This document shows, in pieces, positions 13,571-22,233 of a stretch of DNA of 64,000 bases (within the stretch, counting starts at the first letter, position 1; each line of letters opens with the position of its first letter). Both the position numbers and the translations under genes were made by a program. The DNA is from Mycobacterium sp. PS03-16 (GTDB lineage: Bacteria > Actinomycetota > Actinomycetes > Mycobacteriales > Mycobacteriaceae), in assembly GCF_004570325.1 (NCBI RefSeq), contig NZ_SPQO01000016.1, forward strand, positions 1 to 64,000, given 5' to 3'. The notes beneath the pieces were generated by a model, which saw only the letters and a list, made by a program, of their open reading frames with translations, was not told the DNA's origin and did no database searches.

Positions 13571-14820
13571 CCGACTTCACCGGCGACCCGGTCGCGACGG
13601 CATCGCAACACGAACAGGAACTGGCCGCCCTGGAGCTGACGGCCCACCCAACCGTGAAGGCGGCCTACCGCAGCGTCGCCGAGACGTGGCTTTCGCGGGC
13701 CAGGGCGTCCGACGCCATGCGGGAACGCTTCGACGACGCGTTCGCCGAGGTGATGTTCTCCGCGGCGATGTGGTCGTCGAACCAGGATCCGCTGCGTCCC
13801 AGGGTCAGCTGCATCACCCGCCTGGGCCATCCCGTCGCCGGGCGCGCCGTCCCCGGGTCGCGCTGGGGCATCGACAATCCCGACAGCGTCTACCGCGTCA
13901 TCCCGATCTCCGGCGCCGAACGCTACGAGATCCACGGGCGGGTCGGCGCCAACCGGATGACCGAGAACTACTTCACGCTGTGGGACGCCGACATGGGCAC
14001 CGTCGCGGTCCTCAACGGGCGCACCATGGAGGTCGACGCCGACGGGTCGTTCACCATCGCCGTCGACGCCGACCCGGCCGGCGGTCGACCCAATCACGTC
14101 CAGACCACGCCCGAGGCCCACGAGTTCTACATCCGCGACGTCCTGCTGAACTGGGACCGGGACGATCCCAATCACCTCGCCGTGCAGCGGCTCGGCGGAG
14201 CCCCCGACCGGTCGGCCCGCACCCTCGACGAACAGGCCGACGCCACCGCGGCGATGATGGCCCACTTCGCGAACTTCACCGGCAAGCTCAGCCACGGCAT
14301 CTACAAAATGCCGCCGAATCATTTCAACCTGGCATGGTCGGCGGACACGGTGGGCGCGATGCGCAATCAGGTGTACGTGATGGGCCGCTTCGACCTCGCA
14401 CCCGGCGAAGCGTTCGTCGTCGACGTCAGCGACGGCGGCGCCGAGTACTTCACCGTTCCGCTGAGCAACATCTGGGGCACCACGCTCGACATCGTCGATC
14501 GCACCGGCAGCCTCAACAAGGCGCAGTCGGCACCGAACGCGGACGGTACCTACACCTACGTCATCTCCCCCACCGACCCGGGCGTCGCGAACTGGATCGA
14601 CTCCGACGGCCTGCGGGAGGGGATCCTGACGCTGCGGATGGCCGAGTTCGGGGCCGAGGGGCCCACACCGGACCTCGGCGCGCGCGGGCGCGTGATCCAC
14701 CTCGACGATCTCGACCGCGAGGTGCCCATGCTGGCCCGGGTGTCGGCAGACCAGCGGGCGGCCGACCTCGCCGCCCGGCGCGCGGCGTATCTGCGCCGGC
14801 TCCCGGAAGGGACGATCTGA
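13567..14820 (+). CDS. DUF1214-like conserved protein
   Basis: This 417-aa cytosolic-looking protein has no signal peptide. An N-terminal helical part is followed by a beta-rich centre (YRVIPISGAERYEIHGRVG...ENYFTLWD) and a C-terminal segment, TYTYVISPTDPGVANWIDSDGL, that resembles the DUF1214 end motif. No enzyme motif is evident. In mycobacteria such proteins sit beside sulfotransferases and SDRs, as here, which suggests a shared lipid or steroid pathway. It overlaps the sulfotransferase by 4 nt and is followed after 1 nt by an SDR. Confidence 0.65.
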   Translation: MTDFTGDPVATASQHEQELAALELTAHPTVKAAYRSVAETWLSRARASDAMRERFDDAFAEVMFSAAMWSSNQDPLRPRVSCITRLGHPVAGRAVPGSRWGIDNPDSVYRVIPISGAERYEIHGRVGANRMTENYFTLWDADMGTVAVLNGRTMEVDADGSFTIAVDADPAGGRPNHVQTTPEAHEFYIRDVLLNWDRDDPNHLAVQRLGGAPDRSARTLDEQADATAAMMAHFANFTGKLSHGIYKMPPNHFNLAWSADTVGAMRNQVYVMGRFDLAPGEAFVVDVSDGGAEYFTVPLSNIWGTTLDIVDRTGSLNKAQSAPNADGTYTYVISPTDPGVANWIDSDGLREGILTLRMAEFGAEGPTPDLGARGRVIHLDDLDREVPMLARVSADQRAADLAARRAAYLRRLPEGTI

Positions 14821-14821
14821 G

Positions 14822-15655
14822 ATGGCACGCTGGCTGGTCACCGGCTGCTCGACGGGTATCGGCCGGGAGATCGCCCGCGCCGCACTGGAAGCGGGGCACT
14901 CGGTGGTGGTGACCGCCCGCCGCCCGGAGTCCGTCGCCGAGTTCGCCGAGACGTTCGGCGAGCGCGTCGCGGTTGCCGCGCTCGACGTCACGGACAAGGC
15001 GCAGATCGCCGCCGCGGTGCAGACGGCCGAGGACGCCTTCGGCGGTGTCGACGTGCTGGTCAACAACGCGGGCAACGGATACCTCTCCGCGGTCGAGGAG
15101 GGCGAGGACGAGCAGGTCCGGAAATTGTTCGACACGAACTACTTCGGCGTGGTCGACACCATCAAGGCGGTGCTGCCCCAGATGCGGTCCCGCCGCGGTG
15201 GCCACATCGTCAACATCTCGTCGATGACCGGGCTGGTGGCCAACCCGCCGAACGCGTACTACTCGTCGACGAAGTTCGCGCTCGAGGCGCTGACCGAGGC
15301 GCTGGCTCAGGAGGTCGGACCGCTCGGGATCAAGGTGACCGCGATCGAGCCAGGCGCGTTCCGCACCGACTGGGCGGCGCGGTCGATGTGGGAATCCGCC
15401 ACGCCGATCGGGGATTACGACGACACCGTCGGCGCGCGCAAGACGATGATCAAGGAGTTCGCGAACCACCTGCCCGGCGACCCCCGCAAGGTCGCCGAAG
15501 CGGTGGTGATGGTGACCACGCTCGACGAGCCGCCGCTGCGGCTGCTGCTCGGCCGCGATGTGCTCAAGGCCGTGCGTGACAAGCTGGCGGCGTTCTCCGC
15601 GTCGATCGACGAGTGGGAGACCGTCACCAAGAACGTCAACTTCCCGAAGGGCTGA
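14822..15655 (+). CDS. Short-chain dehydrogenase/reductase
   Basis: This 277-aa SDR has the glycine loop TGCSTGIG (7-14), VNNAG (about 79-83), the catalytic serine in NISSMTG and YYSSTK (about 147-152). It resembles the family including 17-beta-hydroxysteroid/retinol-type oxidoreductases. It is the fourth gene of the operon; the next gene's ATG is 2 nt downstream. The substrate cannot be named. Confidence 0.88.
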   Translation: MARWLVTGCSTGIGREIARAALEAGHSVVVTARRPESVAEFAETFGERVAVAALDVTDKAQIAAAVQTAEDAFGGVDVLVNNAGNGYLSAVEEGEDEQVRKLFDTNYFGVVDTIKAVLPQMRSRRGGHIVNISSMTGLVANPPNAYYSSTKFALEALTEALAQEVGPLGIKVTAIEPGAFRTDWAARSMWESATPIGDYDDTVGARKTMIKEFANHLPGDPRKVAEAVVMVTTLDEPPLRLLLGRDVLKAVRDKLAAFSASIDEWETVTKNVNFPKG

Positions 15656-15657
15656 GC

Positions 15658-16476
15658 ATGGGCACTCTCGACGGCCGCGTGGCGTTCATCACCGGCGCCG
15701 CCCGCGGTATGGGCCGCGCGCACGCCGTGCAGCTCGCCGGCGACGGCGCGGACATCGTGGCCCTCGATCTCTGCGCGAGCCTCGACACCACCGGTTACCC
15801 CGGCGCTACGCCGGAGGACCTGGCCGAGACGGTCCGGCTCGTCGAGGCACGGGGCCGCCGGATCCTCGCCCACCGCGCCGACGTGCGGGACGCCGAGGCG
15901 GTCGACGCGGTGGTCGCCGCGGCGGTGCGGGAGTTCGGCCGGCTCGACATCGTGATCGCCAACGCGGGCGTCATCCGGGTCACCGACACCGACGAGCGGC
16001 CGCGGACATTCCGCGAGATCGTCGAGGTGAACCTGATCGGTGCGTGGAACACGGTCGACGCCGCCATCCCCGCGCTGATCGAGGGCGGCCGCGGCGGATC
16101 CATCGTGCTGGCCAGCTCCACCCAGGGCCTCAAGGCGTCGGGCACCGACCGGCCGGGCCTACAGGCCTACGCCGCGTCGAAGCGCGCCCTCGTCGCGCTC
16201 ATGCAGGGCTGGGCCACCGAGCTCGCGCCGCACTCGATCCGGGTCAACACCATCCATCCCAGCGGCGTCGCCACCGACATGATCATCAACGAGGCCACGA
16301 TGGCGTTGGCGGCCGCCGAGGATCCGTGGCTGATGGCCCAGCAGAACGCGCTGCCGATCGCGCTGCTGCAGCCCGGCGACATCGCCGCGGCGGTGGCGTG
16401 GCTGGTCTCCGATGCCGCGAGATTCATCACTGGGACGTCCTGGCCGCTCGACGCCGGGTTCACGCTGCGTAACTGA
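15658..16476 (+). CDS. Mycofactocin-coupled SDR family oxidoreductase
   Basis: This 272-aa SDR opens with GRVAFITGAARGMGRAHAVQLAGDGADIVALDLC and has a long insertion after the second strand (LDTTGYPGATPEDLAETVRLVEA). These features mark the mycofactocin-associated SDR subfamily, whose tightly bound nicotinamide is reoxidised through mycofactocin. Catalytic residues are S in LASSTQ and YAASK. I chose the ATG at 15658, right after the previous stop, because it matches the family N-terminus. It closes the five-gene operon. Confidence 0.85.
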   Translation: MGTLDGRVAFITGAARGMGRAHAVQLAGDGADIVALDLCASLDTTGYPGATPEDLAETVRLVEARGRRILAHRADVRDAEAVDAVVAAAVREFGRLDIVIANAGVIRVTDTDERPRTFREIVEVNLIGAWNTVDAAIPALIEGGRGGSIVLASSTQGLKASGTDRPGLQAYAASKRALVALMQGWATELAPHSIRVNTIHPSGVATDMIINEATMALAAAEDPWLMAQQNALPIALLQPGDIAAAVAWLVSDAARFITGTSWPLDAGFTLRN

Positions 16477-16691
16477 CCGCCTCGGTGTTCGCCACAACGC
16501 CGCCCCTCGACGTTTCCGCAGGCAACGACCTGTGGTGCCGCGCGGTGCCCTTTGCCGGTTTCGCGCGCGGTCGTCAGCAATGGGCGGTCGCCCGGATCGG
16601 CGCTGCTGTCGGCAGTTGCGCATTGCGGACAAGCAAACCCCGCTCCGGGCGGTCGGCGGCATGGAACGGTGCGCACGACTCGCGCGATAGG

Positions 16692-16697
16692 CATATG
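16692..16697 (+). promoter_or_regulatory. Putative -10 element (TATGAT)
   Basis: TATGAT lies 33 nt upstream of the GTG at 16731, close to the SigA -10 consensus. A recognisable -35 is not evident at the expected spacing (GTGCGC). It would drive the small secreted protein, whose SD is GAGGGG at about 16717. Confidence 0.4.
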
Positions 16698-16730
16698 ATC
16701 TAACCGATTTCCTATTGCGAGGGGTTCACC

Positions 16731-17159
16731 GTGGACATCAAACGAGTACTTGCCGGCGCATCGATCGTCGGCGTCGTCGGCCTGCCGGCGTGGTTCCTGG
16801 GCACCGGCGTGGCCGCTGCTCAGCCGGCCCCCGCCCAGGAGTGCGCCGACCCGGCGGCCTGCGAGCGCCCCGCCGAGGAGCAGCCGGCCGAGAAGCGCAA
16901 CACCGCGTCCGACGGCCCGGCGATCAAGATCCCGGAGGAGTGGTCGCGCGAGGTCGCCAAGAACGTGGCGAACCTCCCCTCGCCGGTCGAGGCGAGCGTG
17001 CCCGTCGAGATCGGCCTGCCCGATGTCGTGCTGCCCGACGTGGTGCCGGATTTCGGGTTCAGCGTGCCGTTCATCCTCAACCCGCCGGAGGTCAACCTGC
17101 CGGCACCGCAGATGCCGAAGATGCCTTCGATGCCGTGGGCCAAGCTGACGCCGTGGTGA
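16731..17159 (+). CDS. Small secreted Pro-rich protein
   Basis: This 142-aa protein begins with a signal peptide (MDIKRVLAGASIVGVVGLPAW, cleavage likely after GVAAA near residue 30). The acidic/Pro-rich mature part has a hydrophobic Pro/Val/Leu stretch (PDVVLPDVVPDFGFSVPFIL) and ends in PQMPKMPSMPWAKLTPW. There are two cysteines early in the mature region. I do not recognise a family; it looks like a mycobacterial exported protein of unknown role. The GTG start follows a GAGGGG SD. It is monocistronic and ends at a strong hairpin. Confidence 0.7.
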   Translation: MDIKRVLAGASIVGVVGLPAWFLGTGVAAAQPAPAQECADPAACERPAEEQPAEKRNTASDGPAIKIPEEWSREVAKNVANLPSPVEASVPVEIGLPDVVLPDVVPDFGFSVPFILNPPEVNLPAPQMPKMPSMPWAKLTPW

Positions 17160-17174
17160 TCTGACAGCTGTCGT

Positions 17175-17205
17175 CGATGGCCGCCTCCCGTCGAGGCGGC
17201 CATCG
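17175..17205. terminator. Bidirectional hairpin terminator
   Basis: A perfect 13-bp stem, CGATGGCCGCCTC with GAGGCGGCCATCG, closes a 5-nt loop. It lies between the stops of two convergent genes (17159 and 17223). There is no U-tract, which is usual for actinobacterial terminators. Confidence 0.75.
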
Positions 17206-17222
17206 TCGTCTGTGGGGCCGGG

Positions 17223-18314
17223 TCAGCCGGTGAACACGACCTGCAACCCCTGATGCCGGGTCGCCGCGAGCCGCGTCAGCACCTGCGGCGCCTCGACGAG
17301 CGGGACGCGGTCGGTGATGAGGTGCTCGACGATCGCATCGCCCCGGTCATCGAGTAGCGCGACGGTCTCGGCGCTCAGCCGGTCGCGGTTCCACAGGTGC
17401 GCGGTGCCGCGCGGCACCCGGCCGATCTGCGCACAGCGCACGGAAAGCCCGTTGTGGTGGAACTCCTCGCCCAGATGCACCTCGTCGCACCCACCCTGGT
17501 AGAAGGCCAGGTCGATAACGGTGCCCTGCGGTCTCAGCAGGCGCAACGCGAGCGCCAGCGCGCTGCCCCGGCCCCGGCACTGGAACACGACGTCGGCGCC
17601 GCGTTCGCCGGGCCGGCCCCAGCGCTGTTTGACCACGACCGCCGGATCGCCCGCGCGCAGATTCAGCGTCGGCAGGCCGAGCCGCTCGGCGATGCGGCAC
17701 CGCTCGGCGGTCTCGTCGAACACCAGCACGTCCGCGCCGTGGTGCGCGGCGAGCAGCGCGGTGAGCAGGCCCACCACCCCGGCCCCCACCACCGCGACGT
17801 GCCGCCCGCGTACGCCGTCACCCAGTCCGCGCACATCGGCGCCCACCACGTCGGCCGCCGCGTGCAGCAGGCCGTTCGCGCAGATCGGCCCCATGTGCGC
17901 GACATAGATCCCCAGCACCGGGTCCAGCGACCGGGGTAGCGGCACGAAGCGATCGCGCAGGGCGTCCGCGCGGTAGTGGCTGCGGTGCCCGTAGGTCATC
18001 GCGACCAGGTCGCCCGGCGTCACGGTCGGCGTCCGGCTGGCGGTCACCCGGCCGACCTGCATGTAGCCGAAGCGCTCCACCGGGTAGCCGGCGTGCGCCG
18101 CCCCGGGCAGGAACAGGCCCAGATCGGTGTCGAAGTGCCGGTGCAGCGCCGGGTTGCTGCCCTTGACCCAACTCAGGTCCGTGCCGGCGGACAGCCCGCT
18201 GAACACCGTCTCGACGTCGAACTGCCCGTCCGGCAATCCATCCCGGGGCGGGAGGTCCTGCAGCCGCACCTCGCCCGGCCGGTCCACCACGACGGCGAAC
18301 CCGTTGTCATGCAT
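17223..18314 (-). CDS. Medium-chain dehydrogenase (SAGT-type, zinc ligands absent)
   Basis: This 363-aa MDR-fold oxidoreductase has a GroES-like N-terminal half and a Rossmann half with VAVVGAGVVGLL (about 196-207). At the usual catalytic-zinc position it reads FSGLSAGTDLSW, the 'SAGTE' variant without the cysteine ligand. That variant is seen in dehydrogenases that act with GFO/IDH/MocA partners on sugars. Its ATG at 18314 overlaps the preceding oxidoreductase gene by 8 nt, so the two are probably made together. The substrate is unknown, plausibly a nucleotide or lipid-linked sugar. Confidence 0.75.
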   Translation of the reverse strand: MHDNGFAVVVDRPGEVRLQDLPPRDGLPDGQFDVETVFSGLSAGTDLSWVKGSNPALHRHFDTDLGLFLPGAAHAGYPVERFGYMQVGRVTASRTPTVTPGDLVAMTYGHRSHYRADALRDRFVPLPRSLDPVLGIYVAHMGPICANGLLHAAADVVGADVRGLGDGVRGRHVAVVGAGVVGLLTALLAAHHGADVLVFDETAERCRIAERLGLPTLNLRAGDPAVVVKQRWGRPGERGADVVFQCRGRGSALALALRLLRPQGTVIDLAFYQGGCDEVHLGEEFHHNGLSVRCAQIGRVPRGTAHLWNRDRLSAETVALLDDRGDAIVEHLITDRVPLVEAPQVLTRLAATRHQGLQVVFTG

Positions 18315-19281
18315 GCAGCGCCACCGGGCGGGACTGCTGTGCCGACGCCGCGATGGCACAGGCCAATTCGTGAGTGCGCAGGGCTTCGGCGTAGTCGACG
18401 AGGATCCCGCCGGGACCCGCGCCGCGCCCCAGCACCGCGTCGACGAAGGCGCGGTCGGCGGCTCGTTTGGCGTCGTCGGGGTCCAGGTCCCGGTGCACGG
18501 GCCCCTCGGCGGTGTGCGCGACGACCGCGTCCTCCCGCACGGTGACGCTGACGCCGTCGGCATGAATGTCGATGCCCGCCAGATGTTTCCAGGTCAGACA
18601 GCAGGCGGCGGCGACCGTGCCGACCGCACCGGAGGTGAAGCGCAGCGTCGCCGCGGTGGCCCCGTCGACGTCGGCGCCGGGATGCGCCGGCGGCGCGGCG
18701 TTGGCGTAGGCGCTCACCTCGCTGACCTCACCGACGAGATGACGCAGCAGGTCGAGCACATGGACCGCCTGCTCGATGATCTGCCCACCCGACAGGTCGC
18801 GGCGGCACCACCATGCCACCGGCGGCACCTTGTCCAGCCACGACCCGACCGCCAAGCGGATGTCGCTCTCGTGCAACGCCTCTCGAACCATGGCGATCGC
18901 CGCGGAGTACCGCCAGTGGTGGCCGACAGCGCTGACGACGCCGCGTTCGGCGATGAGCGCGGCGGTACGGCCGGCGGTGTCGGGGTCCGTGCCCAGCGGC
19001 TTCTCCACGAACAGCGCGACACCGGCCTCGGCCAGTCGCTGTTCGATGGGTCCGTGGGCGTGCGGCGGCACGCAGACGTACACCGCATCCGGTGACTCGT
19101 CGAGCAGGGCGGCGAGGTCCGGGACTCGCTTGGCGCCGGTCGCCTCCGCGAAGGCACCGGCCGTTGCGGACGCGAGGTCGGTGACGGCGGCGACATCCAC
19201 ATCCGGGATCTCGGCGAGATGACGGGCGTGGCGCGCCGCCACCCCGCCGGCCCCGACGAATCCGACCCTGCAGCGCGCCAT
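18307..19281 (-). CDS. GFO/IDH/MocA-family oxidoreductase
   Basis: This 324-aa protein has an N-terminal NAD(P)-binding fold (VGFVGAGGVAARHARHL, about 5-21), the family EKPLGTDPDTA motif (about 97-107) carrying the catalytic lysine, and a GGQIIEQAVHVLDLLRHLVG segment with the conserved His. It should oxidise or reduce a sugar-type substrate. The ATG at 19281 follows a clear SD (GGGAGG). It is the first gene of a two-gene operon with the SAGT-type dehydrogenase and is divergent from a glycosyltransferase. Confidence 0.85.
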   Translation of the reverse strand: MARCRVGFVGAGGVAARHARHLAEIPDVDVAAVTDLASATAGAFAEATGAKRVPDLAALLDESPDAVYVCVPPHAHGPIEQRLAEAGVALFVEKPLGTDPDTAGRTAALIAERGVVSAVGHHWRYSAAIAMVREALHESDIRLAVGSWLDKVPPVAWWCRRDLSGGQIIEQAVHVLDLLRHLVGEVSEVSAYANAAPPAHPGADVDGATAATLRFTSGAVGTVAAACCLTWKHLAGIDIHADGVSVTVREDAVVAHTAEGPVHRDLDPDDAKRAADRAFVDAVLGRGAGPGGILVDYAEALRTHELACAIAASAQQSRPVALHA

Positions 19282-19375
19282 ACGACCACCCTCCCTACCC
19301 GCGTCGGATACCCGGGCGCGGCCACGGTAAGCGAGGTTTTGACGGAACTGTCGATTCAGTGGGTACCCGACCGCT

Positions 19376-20632
19376 ATGTCCATGACGGTCCTGATCAACG
19401 CGGGCCCGTGGCTGACAGTTCCACCCCGCGGATACGGCGGTATCGAGAACATGATCGCCACGCTGGTGCCGGAGCTGCGGCGGGCGGGAGTGCGCGTGGT
19501 GCTGGCCACGGTCGGCGGGAGCACCGTCGACGTCGACGAGACGCTCCCGACGTTCGACGGGCCGCAGTTCTCCCACCTCACCGAGCCGTACAACCAGGTG
19601 ATGGGCATCGCCGCCACCCACATGCACCGGGTGACCACCGAACTGGCCGGCCGCGACGACATCGACCTGATCCACGACCACCTCGAGGCGTTCGGCCCGA
19701 CCGTGCTCGCTGCGGCGGGCGGCCGGCTGCCGCCGGTCCTGCACACCCTGCACTGGGACCTGTGCAAACACCCGGGCCTGTACGGCAATCTGGTCGCCGA
19801 CCGCCTGTGGGTGAACGGGGTGTCGGCCGCGCAACTGGCCCGCGGGCCCACGGCGCTGCGGCGGCGCAGCCTCGGTCACGTCTACCTCGCGACGCCGCTG
19901 GCCGCCGCCGTACCGCCCCCGGCCACCAAGGGCCGCCACCTCGCCCTGGTCGCGAGGATCACCCCGACCAAGGGCCAGCACACCGCGGCCCGGATCGCCC
20001 ACCGGCGCGGTGTCGATCTGGTGCTCGCCGGCCCGGTCGGCCCGTACGCCGACGCCGCCGCGCTCGCCGCCGACGATCAGGCCGACCGCTACCCCGACGT
20101 GCGCTACTTCCGCGAGGCCGTCGCACCGCTGGTCGACGGCACGCGGGTGCGCTGGGTGGGCAGCCTGGCCGGTGCCGCCCGCGACCGCCTGGTCGCCACG
20201 GCCCGCGCCACGCTGTTCCCGCTCGACTGGGAGGAACCCGGCGGCACCGCGGTGATCGAATCGCTGGCCCTGGGCACACCGGTCGTCGGCTACCGCCGCG
20301 GCTGCCTGCCCGAACTGGTCACCCGTTCCACCGGCCGGCTCGCCGATCCCGGCGACGAGGCGGCACTGGGCGCCGCCCTCGACGAAGCGGACCGCCTCGA
20401 CCCCGCCGCGTGCCGGGTCGACGCGCAGCAGCGGTTCTCCCCCGCCGCCATGGCCGCCGGCTACCTGAGGCTCTACGAACGGGCCGGCTACCGCGCCCGC
20501 TGCGCGGTCAGTACTCGTCGTGCAGGCGCATCCACTCGTACGGCGGTCGCTGCGGCCACCCCGGCGGGGAGTCCTCCCACGTCTCCTGCCGGCCGTACGG
20601 CGTCAGGTCCAGCAGGTCGAAGACCAGCATGA
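19376..20632 (+). CDS. GT4-type glycosyltransferase with overprinted C-terminus
   Basis: This 418-aa GT-B protein begins MTVLINAGPWLTVPPRGYGGIENM, typical of family 4 transferases. The donor-binding segment is LALVARITPTKGQ, and the E-x7-E-like motif is EEPGGTAVIESLALGTPVVGY (E286/E287 onward). The recognisable domain ends near LRLYERAGYR. The last 41 codons (20508-20632) run antisense through the 3' end of the DUF899 gene and look like shadow sequence, so the native stop has probably been lost. The sugar and acceptor are unknown; neighbouring sugar-type oxidoreductases suggest a glycan pathway. Confidence 0.8.
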   Translation: MSMTVLINAGPWLTVPPRGYGGIENMIATLVPELRRAGVRVVLATVGGSTVDVDETLPTFDGPQFSHLTEPYNQVMGIAATHMHRVTTELAGRDDIDLIHDHLEAFGPTVLAAAGGRLPPVLHTLHWDLCKHPGLYGNLVADRLWVNGVSAAQLARGPTALRRRSLGHVYLATPLAAAVPPPATKGRHLALVARITPTKGQHTAARIAHRRGVDLVLAGPVGPYADAAALAADDQADRYPDVRYFREAVAPLVDGTRVRWVGSLAGAARDRLVATARATLFPLDWEEPGGTAVIESLALGTPVVGYRRGCLPELVTRSTGRLADPGDEAALGAALDEADRLDPAACRVDAQQRFSPAAMAAGYLRLYERAGYRARCAVSTRRAGASTRTAVAAATPAGSPPTSPAGRTASGPAGRRPA

Positions 20633-21179
20633 ACGGTTCCTCACCGCGCTGGTAGGTCGACCAGGTGTGGAACACGCGGTCACCGTCGCGCAGGAACACG
20701 CTGATCCCGTGGCGTTCCTCCCCGTCGACGGTGACGCGGTAATCCTCGTTGAACGTCGTCGCTCCCGAGGACACCCACGGCAGCGCCCACTGCATCCGGT
20801 CGCGAAATGCCAGCAGCGTGCCGATCGGCGCCCGGGAGACCAGGGCCAACGACGTGTCTTTGGCGTGCAGGTGCGACAGCGGACCGATGTGGTCGGCCAT
20901 CATCGAGCAGCCCTCGCAGCCCTGCTCCCAGTCGGCGCCGAACATGAAGTGCTGCACGATCAACTGCCGCCGCCCGTCGAACAGGTCGAGCAGTCCGACC
21001 GGGCCCGTCTCGGTGTCGAACACGTAGGGCTCGGTGACCTCCACCATCGGCAGCCGCCGACGCGCGGCGCTGACGGCGTCCTTGTGCCGCATCAGTTCCT
21101 TCTCCTGCACCAGGAGCTCGGCGCGGGCCGTCTCCCATTCCGCGCGGGACACGATGGCTGGGAGCGCGTGGTCGGTCAT
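20508..21179 (-). CDS. DUF899 (thioredoxin-like) family protein
   Basis: This 223-aa protein matches the DUF899 pattern: an opening helix with WETARAELLVQEKELMRHKDAVSAARRRLP, then VFDTETGPVGLLDLFDGRRQLIVQHFMFG, and the CEGC pair in EQGCEGCSMMADHI. It ends in the typical DUF899 tail (SPPGWPQRPPYEWMRLHDEY), which confirms this frame over the opposing glycosyltransferase tail. The fold is thioredoxin-like, but its substrate is not established. It lies 3 nt downstream of the LLM oxidoreductase gene. Confidence 0.88.
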   Translation of the reverse strand: MTDHALPAIVSRAEWETARAELLVQEKELMRHKDAVSAARRRLPMVEVTEPYVFDTETGPVGLLDLFDGRRQLIVQHFMFGADWEQGCEGCSMMADHIGPLSHLHAKDTSLALVSRAPIGTLLAFRDRMQWALPWVSSGATTFNEDYRVTVDGEERHGISVFLRDGDRVFHTWSTYQRGEEPFMLVFDLLDLTPYGRQETWEDSPPGWPQRPPYEWMRLHDEY

Positions 21180-21182
21180 GGC

Positions 21183-22076
21183 TCAGCCGAACTCTTTGAC
21201 CGCGCCGGCCACCCGGTGCAGCTGGCCGATGTCGGAGCTGGTCGGGATCAGATGCACCTCGTCGGTGCCGATCTCCTCGAATGTTCGCAGTGTCTCGACC
21301 AATTCGTCCTCCGTGCCGGCGAATCCGGTCGCGGGCGCCATCGCGTCGACGTACTCGCCGGGGATCCAGTTCATGTACCGGCGCAGGTGGCGGTGCATCT
21401 GCGCGCGGGCCTCATCGGGCTCACCGATCGCGAACCAGAAGGATGTGGCGAGGTGGGGCGCGGGCTTGCCGGTGTCCGCCCAGGCCTGCCGGGCCACGTC
21501 GAACAACTCGGCCTGCTTGGCGACGTCGAGGTCCAGGATGGTGCCCGCCATGCCCTGCGCCCATGCCGCGGCACTGCGCACCGTCTTGGGCCCGATCGTG
21601 CCGACGAGCAGCGGCGGCCCGCCCGGCTGCACCGGCCGCGGACCGACTGGCAGTACCGAATCGGTGAGTTTCTCACCCGCCCACACCCGCTTCATGGTGG
21701 CGACCCGCTCGGCCATGCCGCGCATGGTCTGGGTGGCGGGATCGGCGCCCACCGACCGGTAATCTTCATGGCGCCCACCGACTCCGATACCCACGGTCAG
21801 CCGGCCGCCGCTGATCATGTCACCGGTCGCGAGCGCCTTGGCCAGCATCACCGGGTCATGCAGCTGCGGCACGATGACGGTGGTCACCAGCCGCACCCGC
21901 TCGGTCCAGGCGGCCACCGCGCCCAGCAGCGTCAGACTGTCCGGATTGTCGAACGCGATGCGCTCACCCCAGCACAGCGCGGAGAACGGCCCCTCGTCGA
22001 CCACCCGCGCCCAGTCCCGCAGCAGCTGCGAGTCCAGGTCGGGTTCCATGACCGGCAGCGTCATCCCGATACGCAC
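21183..22076 (-). CDS. LLM-class (F420-type) oxidoreductase
   Basis: This 297-aa TIM-barrel enzyme is of the luciferase-like monooxygenase superfamily. Family signatures include MRIGMTLPVMEPD at the N-terminus, VRLVTTVIVPQLHDPVMLAKALATGDMISGGRL, and GIGVGGRHEDYRSVG. In mycobacteria most such proteins use coenzyme F420 rather than FMN, but that is inference. It is the first gene of a pair with DUF899 and divergent from the histidine kinase gene. Confidence 0.85.
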   Translation of the reverse strand: MRIGMTLPVMEPDLDSQLLRDWARVVDEGPFSALCWGERIAFDNPDSLTLLGAVAAWTERVRLVTTVIVPQLHDPVMLAKALATGDMISGGRLTVGIGVGGRHEDYRSVGADPATQTMRGMAERVATMKRVWAGEKLTDSVLPVGPRPVQPGGPPLLVGTIGPKTVRSAAAWAQGMAGTILDLDVAKQAELFDVARQAWADTGKPAPHLATSFWFAIGEPDEARAQMHRHLRRYMNWIPGEYVDAMAPATGFAGTEDELVETLRTFEEIGTDEVHLIPTSSDIGQLHRVAGAVKEFG

Positions 22077-22221
22077 GACGGCGATTCTGACACGTGGGGC
22101 ATCCGCCGCACCGGGCTATGCGACGGGCGGGGCCGCTCCGGGGTGACGCGCCGGTGGGAGTGGGGGTTTCCCCCCGCCCAGCTGTCCGGAAAACGCTGTG
22201 TTGCCGCGACCGCCGGATCCA

Positions 22222-22227
22222 TAGGTT
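22222..22227 (+). promoter_or_regulatory. Probable leaderless promoter -10 (TAGGTT)
   Basis: TAGGTT fits the mycobacterial -10 pattern TANNNT and ends 6 nt before the ATG at 22234. No SD precedes that ATG. Together these suggest a leaderless transcript for the kinase operon. Confidence 0.45.
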
Positions 22228-22233
22228 GGACAC

